Origin: Casuarina equisetifolia
Taxonomy: Eukaryota > Streptophyta > Magnoliopsida > Fagales > Casuarinaceae
Assembly: GCA_028551475.1 (NCBI GenBank)
Contig: CM052358.1
Coordinates: 28,856,853 to 28,920,852, forward strand
Length of the DNA stretch: 64,000 nt
Reading direction: 5' to 3'
The notes under the pieces were generated by a model. That model saw only the letters and a program-made list of their open reading frames with translations. It was not told the origin of the DNA and ran no database searches. The position numbers and the translations under genes were made by a program. Shown here piece by piece: positions 36,154 through 46,620 of this stretch (the stretch's first letter is position 1; each line of letters begins with the position of its first letter).

Positions 36154-39100
36154 TGCCCCCGCAAGCTGAAGGGGCAGAATGAACCTGAAGCTTGGACCGA
36201 AGAGTGCGGAAGCGAGCAGAAGAGAGACCTTTGGTGAAGATATCCGCCGGTTGATCAACAGTGGAGATGAACTGGAGATAGAGTTGACCGCGAGCAAGGC
36301 GTTCCCGAACGAAGTGAAAGTCAATCTCAATGTGTTTGGTACGAGCATGAAAGACCGGATTAGCCGTCAGGAAGAGAGCAGAGAGATTGTCACACCAGAG
36401 AGTCGGAGGGAGAGGAGGGAGAGCACGGAGATCACAAAGTAGGTATTCAATCCACATAAGTTCTGCAGTGGTGTCAGCCAGGGACTTATACTCAGCTTCA
36501 GTGCTAGAGCGAGCAACAGTACGCTGTTTGCGAGAACTCCAGGAGATAAGATTGCGACCAAGGAAGATGCAGAAGCCTCCAACAGAACGTCGATCATCAC
36601 GGTCGCCAGCCCAGCCAGCATCAGAGAAGGCATGAAGTTCAGTGGACGAGTGACGAGTGAGAAGGAGACCAAGGCGAGGAGTAGGAGCCAGATAGCGGAG
36701 GATACGCTTAACAGATTGCCAATGAGCAGTGGTAGGTCGGTGAAGAAACTGACAGGCGGTGTTGACCGCGTAAGCAATATCAGGACGGGTGAGAGTGAGA
36801 TACTGGAGAGCACCAACAATGCTGCGATACAGGACAGAGTCTTCAAGGGGTTCACTAGTCCAGATAGAAAGAGGCTCATCGGTAGTACAAGGAGTTGAGA
36901 CAGCTTTGGCATCAACCATCTTGGCCCGAGACAGGATGTCTTGAGTGAATTTGCCTTGATGTAGGACAAGACCAGTGGAAGTAGGTTGGACCTCAACACC
37001 AAGGAAGTAGTGAAGAGGACCGAGATCCTTGAGTGCAAACTCCATCTGAAGAACCTGAAGGAGGCGAGAGAAGGGTGCCTGCGGAGAGCCTGTGAGCCTG
37101 TGAGAATAATGTCATCCACATAAACAAGGAGGATCATACTGTAGTGATGGGTATGAAGAGTGAACAAAGAGGTATCCGCAGCAGAGATTGTGAAACCCAG
37201 GGAGACCAGAAATATACTGAGTCGATGATACCAAGCCTGGGGAGCCTGCTTTAAACCATACAAAGAGCGATGAAGTCGACAGACATGAGAAGGTCGAGCA
37301 GAGTCCACAAAGCCAGGAGGCTGAACCATGTAGACCACCTCAGAAAGATAACCGTGAAGAAAGGCATTGGAGACGTTAAGTTGACGAATGGGCCAGCCAC
37401 GGGAATAAGCAAGGGAGATGACTGTGCGAACGGTGACTGGTTTGGCAACAGGGCTGAATGTCTCAGTGAAGTCAATACCTTCTTGCTGGTGAAAACCCTT
37501 TGCGACAAGGCGAGCCTTGTAGCGTTCAAGAGAGCCATCGGCTTTGAGTTTGACCTTGTAGACCCATTTGCAGCCAATGGGATGAGCACCATGCGGGAGA
37601 GGAACAAGAGACCAGGTACCATTGCGAATCAAGGTAGTATATTCAGCAGCCATAGCCTCACGCCAGTGAGAATCCCGAATGGCCTGAGAGAAGCAGGTGG
37701 GTTCAGGGGGAGGGGAAGTAGAGGTAGCAGCAAGGGCATAAGTGTGGTCACGGGTAATAGTACGGCAGGAGATGGTACCATCTTGTAGACGAGTCACAGG
37801 GCGAGGGGGAGGAGGGGGTGGGGGGTGGGGGGTTGGGAGATTGTGCAACGGATAAAGGAGGGGTTGGAGAAGGCTCAGACCCAGTGGGGTCTGAGGAGGG
37901 CAGATAGGGGTCGGAAGAGGATGTCGATTGGTGGGGAATAGGAAGTGGAGGGATAATAAGGGGGGATGAGAGTGGTGGAGATGCGGGTGGGAAAGAGGGT
38001 GAGGTAGGGGCAGTGTGATAGGGGAAGACATCTTCATGAAAAACAGCATCAGCAACAGTGAAACATTTGTGTGTAACAGGGCAGTAGCAGCGGTAGCCAC
38101 GATAACCAGGAGGGTATCCCAAAAAGGTGCAAGCGCGGGAGCGCGGAGCCAGCTTGTGTGGAGCATAAGGTCAGAGATAAGGGAACACTGCACAACCAAA
38201 CACACGTAAGTGAGAGAGATTAGGAGGTTGGTGAAACAGCACCTGCCATGGGGAGAGATGTCCAAGAACCGCAGTTGGAAGGCGGTTGATCAACGAGACG
38301 GCAATCTCAAATGCAAAATCCCAAAAATGAGAGGGGACCGCAGCCTGAGTGAGAAGGGCAAGACCAGTCTCCACGATGTGGCGATGCTTGCGTTCAGCCA
38401 CCCCATTCTGAAATGGGGAGTAAGGACAAGACACTCGCTGATGAATGCCATGCTGTTGCAGGTAAGATCGAAAGGGAGTAGACAAGAATTCGGGAGCACC
38501 ATCACATTGGATGGCCTGTAACTTGTAGAGAAGTTGGGTCTCGACATATTTGTGAAAAATCATAAAAATATGAAGAAATTGAGAGCGAGAGGAAAAATGA
38601 TAAAGCCATGAAAAGCGAGAAAAATCATCAGTGAAGCAAACATAGTATTTATTTCCGTTCAAAGACACTACAGGAGACGGGCCCCAAATATCAAAATGGA
38701 CTAATTGAAGTGGGGCAGTAGACCTAGACTCGGACGAGGGGTGGGAGTGGCGATGGGCCTTGCTGAGAGCACATGCCGTACAAGGAGGAAAGGAGGACGA
38801 CACAAAACTAGTATTGGTGGATTGCAAAAGACGAACAAGAACGTCAGACGATGGATGACCAAGGCGATGATGCCACAACAAAAGAGGACTGGATCGAACG
38901 GCTGTGAGAGCATGAGGAGGACTCGAGGCGCCAGGGGAGGAGACGCGATAGAGACCACGATCAAGGGTGCCGTGGAGGATGATCTGCCCCGTATGACAAG
39001 AAAGAGCCCAAAAATGAGAGGCAGAAAATAGAAAGTAACAATTATTATCAACTAAAAACTTAGAGACAGATAAAAGATTTTTGGTAATGGAAGGAACAAC

Positions 39101-39300
39101 TAGGACATTTTTGAGTTGAAAAGAAGGAGTACGAAGAGTACCTATGTGGGTGATGGGAAGGGAAACACCATCGCCCACAGTGAGTTGCTGGGAGCCGAAA
39201 TATGGAGCAACACTGGAAAGAGCGGAAGTGGAGTCTGTAATGTGGTGGGAGGCACCGGAATCTGGGTGCCAGGAAGCTAGGTCAAGGGAGGAGGGGGGGG
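36074..39300 (-). pseudogene. Copia 1 pol: protease, integrase, RT, RNase H
   Basis: Reading right to left: protease DSGASHH (about 39255); integrase zinc motif with HHRLGHPSSDV and CTACALSKAHR (about 38790-38900), catalytic D in FDIWGP (about 38690), D in QCDGAPEF (about 38505), E in NGVAERKH (about 38395); the post-integrase region FLGYPPGYRGY (about 38110); RT with FSPVAKPVTVRTVISLA, LNVSNAFLHGYL, SLYGLKQAPQAWY and YVDDIILTG (about 37110); RNase H with [24 protein letters not shown] and CDNLSALFL. Breaks: TGA at 38171-38173 (CGA expected), a frame change in a C run near 37810, and an 8-bp tandem duplication (37087-37094 repeated at 37095-37102) that shifts frame after the RT active site. 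Confidence 0.93.
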
Positions 39301-40628
39301 ATTGGGGGGGTAATAATGAGAGACAGGAGGGGGAAGTGTAGCATAGTTGGCTTGGGGGTTATAAGGAAATGGGGGGGGAGGGGGGTATGTGTATGGAGGG
39401 GAATTATAGGCATAGTGGGCTTGGGGGGAAAAATGAGAATTGGGGCCTTGGGAGGGGGCATAAAGGCCGGATTAAACCGTTCGTGGCAATTGGCAACATA
39501 GTGGCCCGGTTTGCGGCAAAGGTGGCAATAGGGGCGGCCACAGCGGGGCCCACGGTTGTTGGACCGAGTTGGCCAATTTTGGGCCTGCGGGAGGGGCAGG
39601 AGGCCGTCTCCCGCGTTTTGGGCCGCGAGATGACTCGCGGGTTGACCCGCGAGATGGCCCGTGAGATGACTCGCGGGTTGACCCGCGAGATGACCCGTGA
39701 GATGAGTCGCGGACTGGCCCGTTAGATGACTCGCGGGCTGGCCCGCGAGCTGATGCCCGAACGGGCCTGTGAGAGGGCCCGCGGACTGACCCGTGGGTTG
39801 GGCTGCATAATGACTTCCAGAGTTGGATCCGGAGCGGGCCGGGCCTGAGTAAGCGCCCCGAGACCCGTTCGGGTAGGCAGCGAATGCGGCAGCCGCCGTC
39901 ACGGCGGAGCTGCGGCTCTGATCGCGGCGGCCTTCATGGGCTAAGAGGAGGCCGTGGAAGGCTTCCCTGCTGAGCGGACCGGTGGCCGATTCGACGGTGG
40001 CGACGGAGGTCGCGAGGTCGTCGAAGTCGTCACCGAGGCCTCTGAAGAGCTGCGCGCAATAGTCATCTTCGGAGAGTTTGTCGCCGATTGCGCCGAGCTG
40101 ATCGAGAAGGTCCTTAACCTACAACAGAAATTCAGTCACCGAGCGAGTCCCCTTCGTGATGGATTGAAGCTGCATCCGGATAGCGGCGGAGCGCGTGGAG
40201 GATTGCGCAGTGTACATGCGCTTCAGGAACGACCAGGCCTCCGCCGAAGTCGACATGTCCGTGAGCTGTGTGACGACCGCGTTTGTGGAGGTGGCCATAA
40301 GCCAGCTGAGAGCAGCTTGGTCGCGGCTGAGCCAGGCGGCGAAATCAGGGTTTGGGGTGGTGGCGCCGCTAGAGGAGATTAGGGTTTTGGGAGGAGCAGG
40401 TTCTGATCCATCCAAGATTGGGAGGAGCTTCCAAGAGACGAGGAAGGGCATAAGGCGGGTCCGCCAGAAGACGTAATTCGACCCATCGAAACGGTCGAAC
40501 GAGGTGGGGGAAGGGACCGCCGGCGAGGGTGCAGGAGAAAGAGAAAGGGTCGGGACAGAGGAGGAATTGGGGGTTTCGGAATCGGTGTTTGGGGGGATCG
40601 GAATGGAGGCGTTAGCCGAAGGCTCCAT
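39282..40628 (-). pseudogene. Copia 1 gag
   Basis: ATG at 40628, just inside the primer binding site; another in-frame ATG at 40637 overlaps the LTR end. The N-terminal region shows FDGSNYVFWRTRL and ALSWLMAT with MSTSAEAWSFLKRMY, a UBN2/retrotran_gag pattern. One in-frame UAG at 40119-40121 interrupts EFLL-VKDLL, and the frame continues unbroken beyond it. A Gly/His/Pro-rich part (about 39620-39800) is built of 12-residue units around GHLAGQPASHLT. A zinc knuckle CHLCRKPGHYVANC follows (about 39500-39540). The frame is lost near 39290-39310 in a run of Gs, at the join to protease. It forms the capsid-like particle in family members. Confidence 0.9.
39600..39800 (-). repeat. 36-bp coding minisatellite in Copia 1 gag
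   Basis: Four to five imperfect 36-bp units, each containing self-complementary CGCGGGTTGACCCGCG-type cores. They encode repeated 12-residue GHLAGQPASHLT units between the gag N-terminal domain and the zinc knuckle. Confidence 0.75.
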
Positions 40629-40636
40629 TGATACCA

Positions 40637-41050
40637 TGTTAAAATCCTAAGTCGGGTAGTTGAACGGAGGAGAGAGTGGCCGGAATTTTCAGAAATTAGG
40701 AAGAACAGACGAAGAACATAAACCTTAGATTTGCTCCAACGTGATTTTCTAATTCTATTGATTATATGAATAATGATTACAATATATAGACAAGAAAGAA
40801 GAAATTATATCAGGAAAGAGATCAATTACAGTGATTTACAAAGCAAATAAGGAAAGAATCGCCGGAGATGAAGATTCGCGGTGGCTAGGGTTGCGCAGGG
40901 GCGTCAGGGACGAACCGGGTCGTCTCGCGATGGAGACCGGATCCTGGAGCGGTCGCGGGTCACCATCGGGTCATACCTGCTGACGTGGTGCTGACGTGGC
41001 CGGCGCGTGTACACGCGCCGGTGGGTAAGAGGCACTCTGCTTGTCTAACA
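40637..41050 (-). repeat. Copia 1 LTR (5' LTR relative to the element)
   Basis: 414 bp, partner of 35740-36153. It should carry the element promoter reading leftward. It lies about 877 bp upstream of the intact DC1 start and points away from it. Confidence 0.97.
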
Positions 41051-41055
41051 GAATG
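41051..41055. repeat. Copia 1 target-site duplication, right
   Basis: GAATG, pair of 35735-35739. Confidence 0.9.
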
Positions 41056-41926
41056 TACAATGCATGTCTCTTTTATAAGTGAAGGAACGATGCTAACTAG
41101 GAAAACATACAAGTAATAAAAAAAAAGAATCTTTACCTATCATACAATAACTTTTTTAATAAGACTACACTACATAATAAGCATATCGAGCTATACAAGG
41201 AAGGAATAACGAATATACAATTTTATCTTCAACAAATATATAAAATGGTTTGTCATTACTTTGACTGGCAGATGATCGAGTCCTCTGGTCTATTTTTTAA
41301 GTTTTATTATTAATCCAATATAAACGTTTTAGAAAAGTGCAAGTAGCTAAATTTAAGTTTTAGCCCTTGTTATTCGTTTAGTTCCTAAAAACGGAATTGT
41401 TATGACAAATATAATTTAATCATTCAATATCACATTTTAACTTTGTGAGATAATAATTTTGGATATATTTGTAGTTTGAATAGTTGAGTTTTCATCTAAA
41501 TTTGTCGCACAAAAATAAAGGATTTTTCCAGTAAAGAAACTAAATCTTTCATGGTTTTGTTTTATCTAACTAAAATTTCAATTTCTGAACATAAGAAGAG
41601 TAAGAATTGTGATTTGGTAGGGAAGAGAGACATGCTATTCAAGAGTTACTAATTTAAATAGAAATGTGTAACTCAAGCAATCATTCTTCTTTCTTTAAGT
41701 TCAATTTTACCATTTTTAAAGCATTGGGAGACGAATGTCTGTAAAATTTTAAGATAGAGAAATATGATTAACTTTTTTACGTGATAATATATTAGTCAAA
41801 TACATTGCATAAAATGCCGAGAGGTTGTCAGCTGCAGATATTTCCCGCATTACCTGAAACCACCATCGCTTCTCAGAGCGTAACAAAAGAAAAATCCATT
41901 CACTGAGAATTACACAGCGAAACAAG
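41056..41926 (+). promoter_or_regulatory. Upstream region of the intact DC1 gene
   Basis: 871 bp between the Copia 1 right border and the DC1 ATG. The region is AT-rich. The last ~75 bp (CCTGAAACCACCATCG... to ACAGCGAAACAAGATGG) are conserved with the leader of DC1-B (8894-8975), which suggests a transcribed 5' UTR. No single TATA box stands out. The Copia insertion separates this part from more distal flank now at about 35450-35734. Confidence 0.5.
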
Positions 41927-43720
41927 ATGGAGACGGACATGGAGCTGCAGACAACGAAGACAACAGTCAAAATCGATGCGCACACCCCTCATAAAGTGGA
42001 GTCTATAGAAGAGCTGAAGATTGAAGGAGAGGAGGGAGTTCTTTGCTTGGTATGCGAGGAACAGTTGTCGGGTCCCGGCTTCAAATGTCCCAAGTGCCCC
42101 TTCCTCTGCCATAAATCATGCGGGTTACTGGAATATAAGATAGAACATCCCTTGCACCCAGAACACCATCTTGAGCTCGAAGTGCCACTCCGTTATGCTT
42201 ACTGTGATGCTTGCAGTAAATGTTGCGGAAGCTGCTTCTCTTACAACTGTTTTAAATGCGATTTCAGGCTTGACACCAAATGCGTCTCCCGCTGGCGAGT
42301 GAAAAAGGATACCTGCGAGCCCCACGCTTTTGTTCCTTTGGTGGAACAGATTCAGTTCACTTGCAAATTCTGTGGGAAGGAAGGCAAGGGAAACGGATGC
42401 CTTTGTAGCTTATGTCGACTCACGGTTCACTCAAAATGTGCTCCTTTCTTGCGTACTATCAATGTCTCAAATCACCCTCACCCCCTCAAGTTAAGATATT
42501 CTGCTCATGAAGTAGAAAAGCAGGAGGAGGAGGAAAAAGAAGATGACGAGCAGGAAGTAGAAATACCAAAAGTAGAGAAAAAGGAGGAGCAAGAAATAGA
42601 GGAACAAAAGGAGCAGGGTGACATGGAATGTAAACTCTGCTTTGGTAAGTTGAATGCAAACTATGCCTTCTACTATTGCCGAGAATGTAAATTTGCTGCC
42701 CACTTGAGGTGCGCAAGCGACCGTGAAGTGATGGAGCAGGGGAATGAAATATTTGGGTCGGTGCGCTTGGAATCCCAAGGCTACTTCGCTTGCTTGATCA
42801 AGGACAAAAACCGAGCAGTTATCAAAAGCAGTTTGGCTAGAACAATTAATCATTTTAGTCATCAACAACATGAGTTAATTCTCAACCTTGAGGAGAACAC
42901 GGATAATAAAGTCTGTGAAGGTTGCATGCAACCAATTTCAGTTCCCTTCTATAGCTGCGTGCGGTGTGATTTCTTTCTTCATAGCCTTTGTGCTACTGTA
43001 CAAACAAAAGCTTCTTTCTTCGGGGCCTCACTTATTTTTGACTTGTTGACATTGGATGAGATATTCCGATGTTATACTTGTAAACGATGGCGACATGGGT
43101 TTGCCTACAAGTTTCCGCGTGATGATGATGGTGATGATTATGTAGACATCCAATGTCTTATGGTGCTGGAAAATATTTTTCACGATCTTCACCAACACCC
43201 CCTCTTCGTTGGAAGATTGGATGCAGACTGCAATTCTTGCAGTAATTCCTGCGAAACAGGTATTTTGTCATGCTCTGCTTGTAATTTCTCCTTGTGCCGT
43301 AAATGCGCAATTTTTCCCTCAAAAGTTCCGTTGAAGTTCGATGATCATCCTCTTGAGTTGACTCCTGCCATTAAAGACAATTTTGAAGAATATTATTGTC
43401 TTATTTGTGAAAAAGAAAGAAATTCAAAAAAGTGGTTCTATTATTGCAAAAAATGTGATTTTACTGCACATCGCAAATGTGTTGTAAAAAAGTATTCATA
43501 TATCAAGTTTGGAAAAAATTATAAAGATGAATATCATCCACACCCTTTTATTATTGTTCAAAAGACAGAGAGCTCTCCTTCTTGTGATGCTTGTGGCAAA
43601 GATTTTGAAGGGATGGCCTTACATTGTAGGGAATGTAATATTAATATTCACCCTTATTTTGATAATTTGTATTGTCAAGATCATTTAAAAAAATTCAATA
43701 ACTTGTTGAATGAAGATTAG
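41927..43720 (+). CDS. DC1-domain Cys/His-rich protein, intact, 597 aa
   Basis: Single-exon gene, the only intact cellular ORF in the window. Start: ATG at 41927 in GAAACAAGATGG, in the conserved leader context shared with DC1-B. DC1/C1-like zinc modules show as Cys/His clusters at residues about 40-65, 74-119 (CDFRLDTKC), 133-171 (CRLTVHSKC), 235-262 (CKFAAHLRC), 309-355 (CDFFLHSLC), 419-460 (CNFSLCRKC), 474-518 (CDFTAHRKC) and 537-575 (CNINIHPYF). Residues about 196-230 form a Glu/Lys-rich, probably helical linker. There is no signal peptide or membrane segment. Plant DC1 proteins bind zinc and some are linked to stress, hormone or cell-death responses, but a specific role cannot be read here. 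It is probably soluble, acting in the cytosol or nucleus (inference). Its paralogues at 3725, 8973 and 13700 are dead. Confidence 0.93.
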   Translation: METDMELQTTKTTVKIDAHTPHKVESIEELKIEGEEGVLCLVCEEQLSGPGFKCPKCPFLCHKSCGLLEYKIEHPLHPEHHLELEVPLRYAYCDACSKCCGSCFSYNCFKCDFRLDTKCVSRWRVKKDTCEPHAFVPLVEQIQFTCKFCGKEGKGNGCLCSLCRLTVHSKCAPFLRTINVSNHPHPLKLRYSAHEVEKQEEEEKEDDEQEVEIPKVEKKEEQEIEEQKEQGDMECKLCFGKLNANYAFYYCRECKFAAHLRCASDREVMEQGNEIFGSVRLESQGYFACLIKDKNRAVIKSSLARTINHFSHQQHELILNLEENTDNKVCEGCMQPISVPFYSCVRCDFFLHSLCATVQTKASFFGASLIFDLLTLDEIFRCYTCKRWRHGFAYKFPRDDDGDDYVDIQCLMVLENIFHDLHQHPLFVGRLDADCNSCSNSCETGILSCSACNFSLCRKCAIFPSKVPLKFDDHPLELTPAIKDNFEEYYCLICEKERNSKKWFYYCKKCDFTAHRKCVVKKYSYIKFGKNYKDEYHPHPFIIVQKTESSPSCDACGKDFEGMALHCRECNINIHPYFDNLYCQDHLKKFNNLLNED

Positions 43721-44659
43721 AAACAATTAAAACATGTATCTTGTTGTTGTTAGTTGGAATGGAACATTTTATTTTTGCATATCTTGAATAAGATTAATCA
43801 TTTGTTTTTATTTGTACTTTATGCAATGTAAAACATTGTTTGGTACTAAAAGAGTGACTTTGGAACCATCTATGAAAGTTATTCTATAGATTTAATTTTG
43901 AGTTTCTTCTTATATGCTTATTTGTATTTGGTTTTTAGAAAATTCTTACTTCATAGATCTCTCAATCTCTACTAGCAAAAGTTAGGTGGGCCTGACCTGT
44001 TCACACGGAAGAGTATGTCTCTTTTTAGAAGGCATCTTGAGTAAAAATACCACAAAGTAACTAGTCTACATATACAAGAGCAAAGCAACATGCAAAATGT
44101 TATTCAAAAGGAAAAATATTACACTAATTAAAACTCTAATACTATAGAGTTCAAATCCCCAATCACTTGATCTTTATGTAAATTTTGACTTTTAAGTTAA
44201 GTCTCTTCAATACCTTCTCTTATTTTTCTAAAAACGAAGAGAAACTTTTCACTATTAATGTCGGGATTATACTACATTAAAAAATTAAAATAAAAAACTT
44301 TAAATATTTGATTTATCCTTAGCTAATGAGGAAATAAGTCAAGAATTTTTGTAAGTTTTATTATAAAGTTTAGATTACAAGGTACATCATTGTGCATTGG
44401 GAAATTATGTAGCCTTGTCAGAAATTTGTAGCAATTAGTGGACAAATAAACTTTCTTTCAAGATATATGTAATTTTTTCTTAGTGGGTTTCATCTGGACA
44501 AACACATGTGGGTTATACAAATTTTCATCCACTCTTTTTTAATAAATGTCAAAAGCTAAAGTAAAGCCCTTTCAATACAAACTTTCTTTGAAGATATATA
44601 AAGTAGAGCTCTTTTTTTTTGTTGGTCTGTCGTCCCTCTTAATGTAACTTTATTTTAAG
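43721..44659. other. 3' flank of the intact DC1 gene
   Basis: Shares CTTCATAGATCTCTCAATCT and AAAGTTAG...GTGGGC with the flank of DC1-A (about 4868-4910). The part 43993-44455 is duplicated at 31376-31840, and 44440-44560 is present inverted at 33247-33370. No gene recognised. Confidence 0.6.
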
Positions 44660-44971
44660 GTATATATTTTTCAACTTAATATGTTTAATTGCAAATATTC
44701 AGCGCCTTTTGAAACAACCTAATGCTTAGCGTCATACAAATAATTTGTCTATCCACGTCACACATCTTAGTGTCTTCAACATGTATGGTTACCAATTTGT
44801 TGATCAACGAACTCTTTTTCCCTTACTGGGTGAAGAGAATTTGTTAATCAACGTTATTTACAGAGTAAAGCATGATATTTAGTTCACAATATTTCGACGT
44901 TACATTTGACGCCTTTTTTTTTCTTGGCTGAAAAAGCTTTTTAGCCGATTCAAGTTGGATTTCACTTTTAA

Positions 44972-45225
44972 ATTGGTAACCATGACGAATAAATAAAGAG
45001 AAAGCAGGGCCGTGATGTTTGGTAATCACGACATAAAAATAAAAGAAAAGGTGGACCTTGATCTTTGGTAATCATGACAAATAAATAATGAAAAAGTGGA
45101 CCGTGATCTTTGGTAATCTTTAGAAATTAACAAAGAGAGAGTGGGGCCATGATGTTTGACAATCATGACAAATAAATAAAGTTAGAGTGGGTGCGTGATG
45201 TTTGGTAAGCGGGACAAATAAACAA
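44972..45225 (+). repeat. Tandem array, about 48-bp unit, five to six copies
   Basis: Unit: GTGATGTTTGGTAATCATGACAAATAAATAAAGAGAGAGTGGGCC-like, degenerate. The homologous position in the right duplicate (about 63050-63140) has only about two units, so the array expanded after duplication or contracted in the other copy. Confidence 0.75.
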
Positions 45226-45810
45226 ATAAATTATGCTTTCTCTAGTTTAAATACGCTCAATCAAGAAGCCGTTTGTTTTTAAAGTATATTCAATAAATCT
45301 TATATTATCAAAGAATATATTAAAATCCTTACTTATATGATAATAAATTTTTATTAATTTCTAATCAACTTTTAAATTGAATAATCGAGACATATAAAAA
45401 TATGGAAATAAAGCTTATATTATTAAAAAATATATTATGATTTATACTGATATGATAATAAATTTCATTTTTCTTGAGTAGATTTTTAAATTAAATAATG
45501 AGTCATTAAGGTGGTATTATTATTTAAACTCTTTTCAAAACATTTATGTATTTTTATTGATTTGAGTTTGAATATTATTTTTGTAATATGACGCCATACT
45601 AGTTTGATAATTTAATCATCTTTATGAAAAGATATATTAAAATGTGAACAGTAAGTCTTATATTACTAAAAAATATATTAACATTCATACTTTTATAATG
45701 TTAAGTCTTAACAATTTTTTAAACCTTTAACAATTTATTTGATTCTCCATCAAGAATAAATGTCTAAGCGCCCATGTCCTAAGATTAAATAAAAGATTGA
45801 TAATGAACTT

Positions 45811-46340
45811 TGTTTTAACTACTATTTTTTTTTTAAAAAAGAAAGGGACACTACCCTAACAAATTTTATTAATACTAACAAGATTGGGTGTAATAACCAT
45901 ACTTCAAATAAGTACAAAGGACATAGTATAATCCTAAACCTTAAAAAAAAGCAGTTACTTACATTTTAAGTAACCACACATAAGCAAAGTGAAAATATGA
46001 AATACATTGGGCAGTACATTTGCTTAACCCTATAATGGCTTATAATTACCTAATCCTAGATGATCCTTAACATAAACATCTAAACACAAATGAGGCAATG
46101 TGTCAAGCTGGTTGAAAATTATTACATTTTGAATGAAGTGACCATAGTTAGCAAGGCAATTTGCTACCACATTTCCCTCACGATGCACATGACACACATG
46201 ACGCACATGACGCACAAGTGCATGTGAAGGAATCATAGATAAGCATTGATGCATGACATATTCTAATTTCTAAGGAGTTTTTCATTTTTTAAGCAAACAA
46301 TAGACTAAATAAAAAATGCATTCACTGTTTTAACTACTAT
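45811..46340 (-). mobile_element. 5'-truncated LINE insertion (RNase H end) with 15-bp TSD
   Basis: TGTTTTAACTACTAT at 45811-45825 is repeated at 46326-46340, flanking 500 bp. The duplicate at about 63740-63765 has this site once, uninterrupted, so it is a true empty site. The insert begins with a T run on the plus strand (poly(A) tail of a minus-strand element). It encodes on the minus strand (46030-46254) an RNase H tail: HREGNVVANCLANYGHF, then DQLDTLPH-like and DHLGLGNYKP. It is a fragment of a plant LINE whose RNase H follows RT. Non-functional. Confidence 0.88.
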
Positions 46341-46620
46341 CCATTAAGTTAGCAACCCAAAGAATATCAATTAGACACATCTATCAAAACTTTTTGTTTA
46401 AGTTTTAGGGAAGAATTTATTAGATATCTATTTTTTTAACATATTAGACTAAGTAGCTAGATGTATCACATATACAGGTCATATTCAGAATTGTTCTCTT
46501 TTGAAATTTTAATGACACTAAAATAACTAATAGGATAACAAAGGTTCTACTTTTAGAAGACACATTATTATCTATCATGTCAGAGAGAGAAGCGGACATA
46601 GATTACCCAAGGGCGTTTGC

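Larger units (their letters stand above)
35740..41050 (-). mobile_element. Complete Ty1/Copia LTR retrotransposon (element 1)
   Basis: A 5,311-bp element on the minus strand, flanked by 5-bp duplications GAATG. It has two 414-bp LTRs (TG...CA), a primer binding site next to the 5' LTR (TGGTATCA at 40629-40636, start of the initiator-Met complement), gag, then protease, integrase, RT and RNase H in Copia order, and a polypurine tract (GCGGGGGCA, complement of 36154-36162) before the 3' LTR. The element is markedly richer in GC and CpG than its host. The LTRs differ at only 5 of 414 positions by my alignment by eye, so insertion was recent. Gag and pol each carry a few breaks, mostly in homopolymers. 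Confidence 0.97.
44660..46620 (+). repeat. Segmental duplicate of 62738-64000 (left copy)
   Basis: Homologous along its length to 62738-64000: TTTTTCAACTTAATxxGTTTA, TTAATCAACGTTATTT, GTAAxGCATGATATTTAGTT, ATTATGCTTTCTCTAGTTTAAA, AATAAATGTCTAA...CCCATGTCCTAAGA, AACTTTGTTTTAACTACTAT, CAGAATTGTTCT. The left copy is longer because of a tandem array (44972-45225) and a LINE insertion (45826-46325). Confidence 0.85.

Noticed and set aside
36367..38265. 632-codon minus-strand open reading as one protein
   Set aside because: Only its middle (about 37100-37800) is Copia RT in the right frame. The first and last parts are out-of-frame readings of pol made open by GC-rich composition.
36179..40476. 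Many plus-strand readings across Copia 1 (for example 36632-36898, 37270-37788, 39954-40382)
   Set aside because: They are antisense shadows of gag and pol in GC-rich DNA, rich in Arg/Gly/Glu with no domains.
42486..42871. Minus-strand readings of 76 and 126 codons with Phe/Leu runs
   Set aside because: They are antisense to the Glu/Lys-rich linker of the intact DC1 gene; the same shadow occurs at 9521-9895 in the pseudogene.
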